8,222 bases of DNA. It comes from DAOTXL01 sp034434895. Lineage in GTDB: Bacteria; Chloroflexota; Anaerolineae; JAAYZQ01. Under the pieces are notes generated by a model. It ran no database searches, was not told the DNA's origin, and saw only the letters and a program-made list of their open reading frames with translations. Made by a program: the position numbers and the translations under genes. How positions within the stretch are numbered: the first letter of the stretch is position 1; the number at the start of each line of letters is the position of its first letter. The stretch spans positions 1 to 8,222 of the forward strand of contig DAOTYI010000197.1 in the NCBI GenBank assembly GCA_034434895.1. The letters run 5' to 3'. Below are positions 5,693 to 8,222 of the stretch, piece by piece.

Positions 5693-6812
5693 GGCCCACC
5701 TCTTCCAGGATGGTCAGGACCTGCTCAGCACACCGCCGCCAGGAGAAGCGCTGCACCTGGCGAAACCCCCGCTCCACCAGTTCGCGGCGCAGCCCTTCGT
5801 CGGCCACCAGGCGGGCCAGCGCCCCGGCCACCTCCGCCACCTGTCGCGGGTTCACCCGCAGCGCCGCGTCACCGGCCACCTCCGGCAGCGAGGAGGCGTC
5901 CGAACAGATCACCGGCGTGCCGCAGGCCATCGCCTCCAACACCGGGAAGCCAAAGCCCTCATACAGCGAGGGGAAGACAAAGGCCAACGCTCCGCTCAGC
6001 AGGGCCGGCAGGTCGGCGTCGGGCACATAACCGGGCAAGAGGACGCGATCCTCCAGCCCCAGGCGGCGCACCTGGTCAAAAATCTCTGCAGACCGCCATC
6101 CTTTCTGCCCGGCCAGGACCAGGGAGAGGGGGGAGAAGAGAGAGCGGAGTCCGGCAGAGGGGGAAAAAAGGTTGGCGGCAAAGGCGTGGAGGAGAACGCC
6201 CAGGTTCTTGCGCGGGTGGAGGGTACCGACGTAGAGCAGATAGGGGCCGGGGATGCCGTAGCGGGCGCGGACGGCGGCCAGCAGGGTGGGATCGGTGACC
6301 GGAGCCAGCGCCTCGTCGCGGCCCGGATAGACGACGGCGATCCGATCGGGTGGAGTCCCGTAGTAGTGGATGAGGTCCCGGCGGGTAGCTTCCGAGTCGG
6401 CCAGGACGCGGGCGGCGGCCTGGGCGTTGTAGCGGGTGGACCAGCGCAGGTAGAGGTTTTGGGACAGGGTGTGAGTCTCCGGATAGTAGTGGTAGCCCAG
6501 GTCGTGAACGGTGACGACGCTGCGCCGGGGGTGGATCAGGGGCAGCACATGGGCAGGCACAAAGAGCAGGTCTGGCGGCCGGGTGAGCATTTCCCATGAC
6601 AGGCGAAGGTGGGTCCACAACCGGGGGAAAGGGATGACCCGCTGTTCGGCCTTGTCCGGGAACAGGCCGGGTGAGGGGGGTCGGCTGAAGTACAGGCGAA
6701 CATGGTGGTCCTGGCCCAGGTCGAGCAGTTCGCGGATCAGGTGCAGGGAGTAGGTTTCGGTGCCGGTGCGCCGCGCCGCCGTGGCCCGGCTGGCGTCAAT
6801 GCCGATGAGCAT
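5679..6812 (-). CDS. GT4 family glycosyltransferase (GT-B fold)
   Basis: This is a retaining sugar transferase of the large GT4 family, probably acting on a lipid-linked or cell-surface glycan intermediate in the cytoplasm. The 377-residue protein starts with IGIDASRA and a glycine loop TGTETY (16-21), the acceptor half. The donor half holds YVGTLHPRKNL (194-204), LVLAGQKGW (231-239), LPGYVPDADLPALLSGA (259-275) and the E-x7-E motif EGFGFPVLE (285-293), followed by CGTPVICSDASSLPEVAGDAAL. The mix resembles mannosyltransferase-like members, but the donor cannot be named. Residues about 213-230 (NLFSPSAGLRSLFSPLS) are an unusual insertion with a near-repeated LFSP, encoded by a homopyrimidine-rich stretch. 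ATG 6812 has AGGAG seven bases upstream (6820-6824). It is the first gene of a six-gene operon, about 23 bases after the predicted transcription start. Confidence 0.93.
   Translation of the reverse strand: MLIGIDASRATAARRTGTETYSLHLIRELLDLGQDHHVRLYFSRPPSPGLFPDKAEQRVIPFPRLWTHLRLSWEMLTRPPDLLFVPAHVLPLIHPRRSVVTVHDLGYHYYPETHTLSQNLYLRWSTRYNAQAAARVLADSEATRRDLIHYYGTPPDRIAVVYPGRDEALAPVTDPTLLAAVRARYGIPGPYLLYVGTLHPRKNLGVLLHAFAANLFSPSAGLRSLFSPLSLVLAGQKGWRSAEIFDQVRRLGLEDRVLLPGYVPDADLPALLSGALAFVFPSLYEGFGFPVLEAMACGTPVICSDASSLPEVAGDAALRVNPRQVAEVAGALARLVADEGLRRELVERGFRQVQRFSWRRCAEQVLTILEEVGREQG
6121..6171. repeat. homopurine-rich low-complexity tract inside the GT4 gene
   Basis: On the plus strand, 6121-6144 is an uninterrupted run of 24 purines and 6156-6171 is a second run of 16. 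Between them are GGAG and a few pyrimidines. The tract includes G6 (6128-6133), G5 (6159-6163) and A6 (6164-6169). It encodes the inserted segment of the GT4 enzyme, and the reading frame is intact across it. Such tracts are prone to slippage and length change. Confidence 0.75.
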
Positions 6813-6841
6813 CCCTCTTCTCCTCTTTTGCTGCCCGGCGC

Positions 6842-6870
6842 ATTATACCATGAAGCGGGGGGAGCGTCAA
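6842..6870 (-). promoter_or_regulatory. sigma70-type promoter of the six-gene glycosyltransferase operon
   Basis: The minus strand reads TTGACG (6870-6865), 17 bases, then a perfect TATAAT (6847-6842). The -35 box directly abuts the TGA stop of the tsaC gene (6873-6871), so the promoter fills the small gap between genes. Transcription would begin near 6835, giving a leader of about 23 bases before the GT4 ATG. This is the strongest promoter in the window and suggests steady expression of the operon independent of tsaC. Confidence 0.85.
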
Positions 6871-7515
6871 TCACAGGCGCACAGGGACCAGATCGGCCAG
6901 CTGGCCGGCCGTGACCGGACCGGGGCGGAGGATGGCCGGCGGCCAGACGGTCAGGTCCAGGACCGTGGAGGCCACCCCGCCGGGGCATGGCCCTCCGTCC
7001 AGGAGGAGGGGGATGCGTCCGCCCAGTTCCGCCTCGACCTGATCGGCGGTGACCGGATCGGGATGGCCGTGGCGATTGGCGCTGGTTGCCGCCAGAGGAA
7101 CGCCCAGCCGCCGGCACAGGTCGCGCACCAGGTCATGGTCGGGCACGCGCACGGCCACGGTTGGGCCGCCGCCGCACACCTCAGCGGGCAGGTCTGGGGC
7201 GCGGTGCAGGACCAGGCTCAGGCCGCCCGGCCAGAACCGTTCGGCCAGCCGCCAGGCCAGGGCCGGGATGTCGGCACAGACCCGCTCCATCGCCGCTGCA
7301 TCGGGCAGGAGGAGGGGAATGGCCAGGTGGGCAGGCCGCTCCTTCACCCTGTACAGGCAGGCCACTGCCCCTGGCAAAAAGGGGTGCGCCCCAACGCCAT
7401 AGACGGTGTCGGTGGGGAAGGCGATCACCTGCCCGCGTCGCAACAGCTCCACAGCCTGCGGCAGAGCCTCAGCCGAGTGGACAGAGAGGCGGACGGTCGG
7501 CATGGTTCCCGGCAT
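6871..7515 (-). CDS. tsaC: L-threonylcarbamoyladenylate synthase (TsaC/Sua5/YrdC)
   Basis: This enzyme makes threonylcarbamoyl-AMP from threonine, bicarbonate and ATP, the activated precursor for t6A at position 37 of ANN-decoding tRNAs. The 214-residue protein is a single YrdC domain without the Sua5 C-terminal domain. Motifs in order are FPTDTVYGVGA (33-43), the basic patch VKERP (57-61), FWPGGLSLVL (94-103, usually WPGPLTLVL), VAVRVPDH (120-127), LAATSANRHG (141-150) and the nucleotide-site strand VASTVLDLT (181-189) followed by ILRPGP. The start ATG 7515 is preferred because GGAGG lies four bases upstream. ATG 7503 (MPTVRL) is possible but would place that site 16 bases away, and the much longer open frame reaching 7779 runs through the promoter and the neighbouring gene. 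It appears to be a single-gene unit from the promoter at 7562-7590. YciO-type paralogues are an alternative identity. Confidence 0.9.
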   Translation of the reverse strand: MPGTMPTVRLSVHSAEALPQAVELLRRGQVIAFPTDTVYGVGAHPFLPGAVACLYRVKERPAHLAIPLLLPDAAAMERVCADIPALAWRLAERFWPGGLSLVLHRAPDLPAEVCGGGPTVAVRVPDHDLVRDLCRRLGVPLAATSANRHGHPDPVTADQVEAELGGRIPLLLDGGPCPGGVASTVLDLTVWPPAILRPGPVTAGQLADLVPVRL

Positions 7516-7561
7516 TCTTCCTCCAACAAACAGGGCCAGGCACCTCACTCGTGTCTGGCCC

Positions 7562-7590
7562 ATTGTACTGCCGATCGCCGCCCAGGTCAA
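7562..7590 (-). promoter_or_regulatory. sigma70-type promoter of tsaC
   Basis: The minus strand reads TTGACC (7590-7585), 17 bases, then TACAAT (7567-7562), each hexamer matching the consensus at 5 of 6 positions. The expected start is near 7555, leaving a leader of about 40 bases that contains the GGAGG site. A perfect 8-bp dyad lies only four bases upstream of the -35 box. Confidence 0.8.
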
Positions 7591-7594
7591 ACAC

Positions 7595-7617
7595 AGGACA
7601 GGCTGACCTCCTGTCCT
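7595..7617. terminator. perfect 8-bp dyad at the end of the sulfite oxidase-like gene, possible terminator or operator
   Basis: The arms aggacagg (7595-7602) and cctgtcct (7610-7617) are perfect reverse complements around a 7-base loop. The dyad includes two bases of the upstream gene's TAG stop (7618-7616). As RNA from the minus strand it makes a hairpin followed by GUGUUUGA, a weak U tract, so intrinsic termination is possible but not classical. Because it is four bases from the tsaC -35 box it could equally be a regulator site. Confidence 0.45.
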
Positions 7618-8222
7618 ACGGGCCGAACCGCTCCTCTCGCCACGGATCGCCCCGGTTGTGATAGCCGTAGCTTTCCCAAAAGCCGGGCCGGTCCTCGGCC
7701 AGCAATTCGAGGCCGCGCACCCACTTGGCCGATTTCCAGAAATAGAGAGAGGGCACGACCAGGCGCAGCGGCCAGCCATGTTCAGGGGTCAACTCCCGGC
7801 CTTCATAGCGCCAGGCAAAGAGGTTTTCCTGGCGCAGGAAATCGGCGAGTGACAGGTTGGTCGTGAAGCCCTGCTCGGCGTGGACCAGAACAAAACGGGC
7901 TTCTGGCCTGAGCTGCACGTGGCTCAGCACCTCCCGCGTGCTGACCCCTTCCCAATGGGTATCCAGTTTGGACCAGCGGGTGACACAATGAATGTCGGCC
8001 ACCACGCTCTGAGTGGGCAACGCCCGGAACTGGTCAAAGGTCCAGCGCTTCTCTTCCTCCACCAGACCCCACACCCGAAAATCCCAGGTGTCCTTGTTGA
8101 AACGGGGGATGCTGCCATAGTGCAGCACCGGAAAGCGGTCGGTGAGGTACTGGCCCGGTGGGATACGACTCCGCCCGGCTTCCTCCCGGCCCGATCGATC
8201 GCCATGCCTCAATCCCGATCCA
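7616..8222 (-). CDS. sulfite oxidase-like molybdopterin-dependent oxidoreductase, N-terminus at window edge
   Basis: The protein matches the compact single-domain SuoX/YedY-type fold that binds molybdenum cofactor; the physiological substrate of the short cytoplasmic members is not established from sequence. About 200 residues are visible, and numbering here is from the TTG at 8212. Hallmarks are VLHYGSIPRFNKDTWDFRVWG (29-49, the start of the fold), DIHCVTRWSKLD (73-84) with Cys76 as the likely Mo ligand, FVLVHAEQGFTTNLSL, the highly conserved run LTPEHGWPLRLVVPSLYFWK (141-160), SAKWVRGLELL (161-171) and a C-terminal GYHNRGDPWREERFG. The frame is open to the right edge. TTG 8212 is the only candidate start in view and has no good ribosome site, so the true start may lie outside; in the family the fold begins within about 25 residues of this point, so little is missing. 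No signal peptide is visible. The gene ends at TAG 7618-7616. Confidence 0.88.
   Translation of the reverse strand, partial: GSGLRHGDRSGREEAGRSRIPPGQYLTDRFPVLHYGSIPRFNKDTWDFRVWGLVEEEKRWTFDQFRALPTQSVVADIHCVTRWSKLDTHWEGVSTREVLSHVQLRPEARFVLVHAEQGFTTNLSLADFLRQENLFAWRYEGRELTPEHGWPLRLVVPSLYFWKSAKWVRGLELLAEDRPGFWESYGYHNRGDPWREERFGP

Noticed and set aside
5018..6298. Plus-strand open frame of 426 codons
   Set aside because: Antisense to the WecG-like and GT4 genes; Pro/Arg-rich low-complexity translation.
7516..7779. N-terminal extension of the tsaC frame up to 7779
   Set aside because: It would run through the promoter and into the neighbouring gene; the GGAGG site before ATG 7515 is a better start.
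6760..7866. Plus-strand open frame of 368 codons
   Set aside because: Antisense to the tsaC and sulfite oxidase-like genes, running through both promoters.
1..8222. Insertion sequence, prophage, toxin-antitoxin or defence island
   Set aside because: No transposase, integrase, nuclease or small toxin-like gene is visible on either strand; all genes are metabolic or glycan-related, in continuous same-strand units.

Overview
This window is about 8.2 kb of GC-rich bacterial chromosome carrying ten ordinary-looking genes, all on the minus strand, so they read from the right end of the window to the left. Gene density is high, several neighbours overlap, and most of the promoter and ribosome-binding signals are close to the bacterial consensus. 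The gene set (threonylcarbamoyl-AMP synthase, WecG/TagA-type glycosyltransferase, type I pyrophosphatase, SEC59/DGK1-like kinase, PanB/PanE) is bacterial. The protein flavour and a GGAGTCGAGGCTTCAG-type intergenic hairpin would fit a Chloroflexota bacterium such as Anaerolineae or Caldilineae, but that placement is inference from memory and has not been tested.

Layout in the direction of transcription: (1) 8222-7616, a sulfite oxidase-like molybdopterin oxidoreductase that reaches the right edge. (2) An 8-7-8 dyad and a strong sigma70-type promoter (7562-7590), then a tsaC/YrdC-domain gene (7515-6871). (3) A second strong promoter (6842-6870, with a perfect TATAAT) that starts in the 58-bp gap after tsaC. 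It drives a six-gene run: GT4 glycosyltransferase, WecG/TagA/CpsF glycosyltransferase, M20 peptidase, inorganic pyrophosphatase, dolichol/phytol-kinase-like membrane protein and a tandem Nudix protein. Junctions in this run are overlaps of 14, 4, 23 and 20 bp and one 9-bp gap, which indicates a translationally coupled operon. (4) A 258-bp noncoding gap (1282-1539) with direct and inverted repeats. (5) A third promoter (1323-1351) driving panB and then panE, which runs off the left edge.

Functional reading: panB and panE supply two consecutive steps from alpha-ketoisovalerate to pantoate, the front end of coenzyme A synthesis. The six-gene operon contains two sugar transferases, a probable polyprenol kinase and a pyrophosphatase, which could together support assembly of a lipid-linked glycan. 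The M20 peptidase and Nudix protein do not obviously belong to that job. tsaC makes the activated intermediate for the t6A37 tRNA modification.

I looked for an undescribed system and did not find a convincing one. The most interesting points are the two-Nudix fusion with one altered metal-binding box, the operon's possible lipid-carrier theme, the repeat-rich gap with two competing hairpins, and a homopurine insertion in the GT4 gene. The long plus-strand open frames are antisense shadows of these genes, as expected at this GC content.
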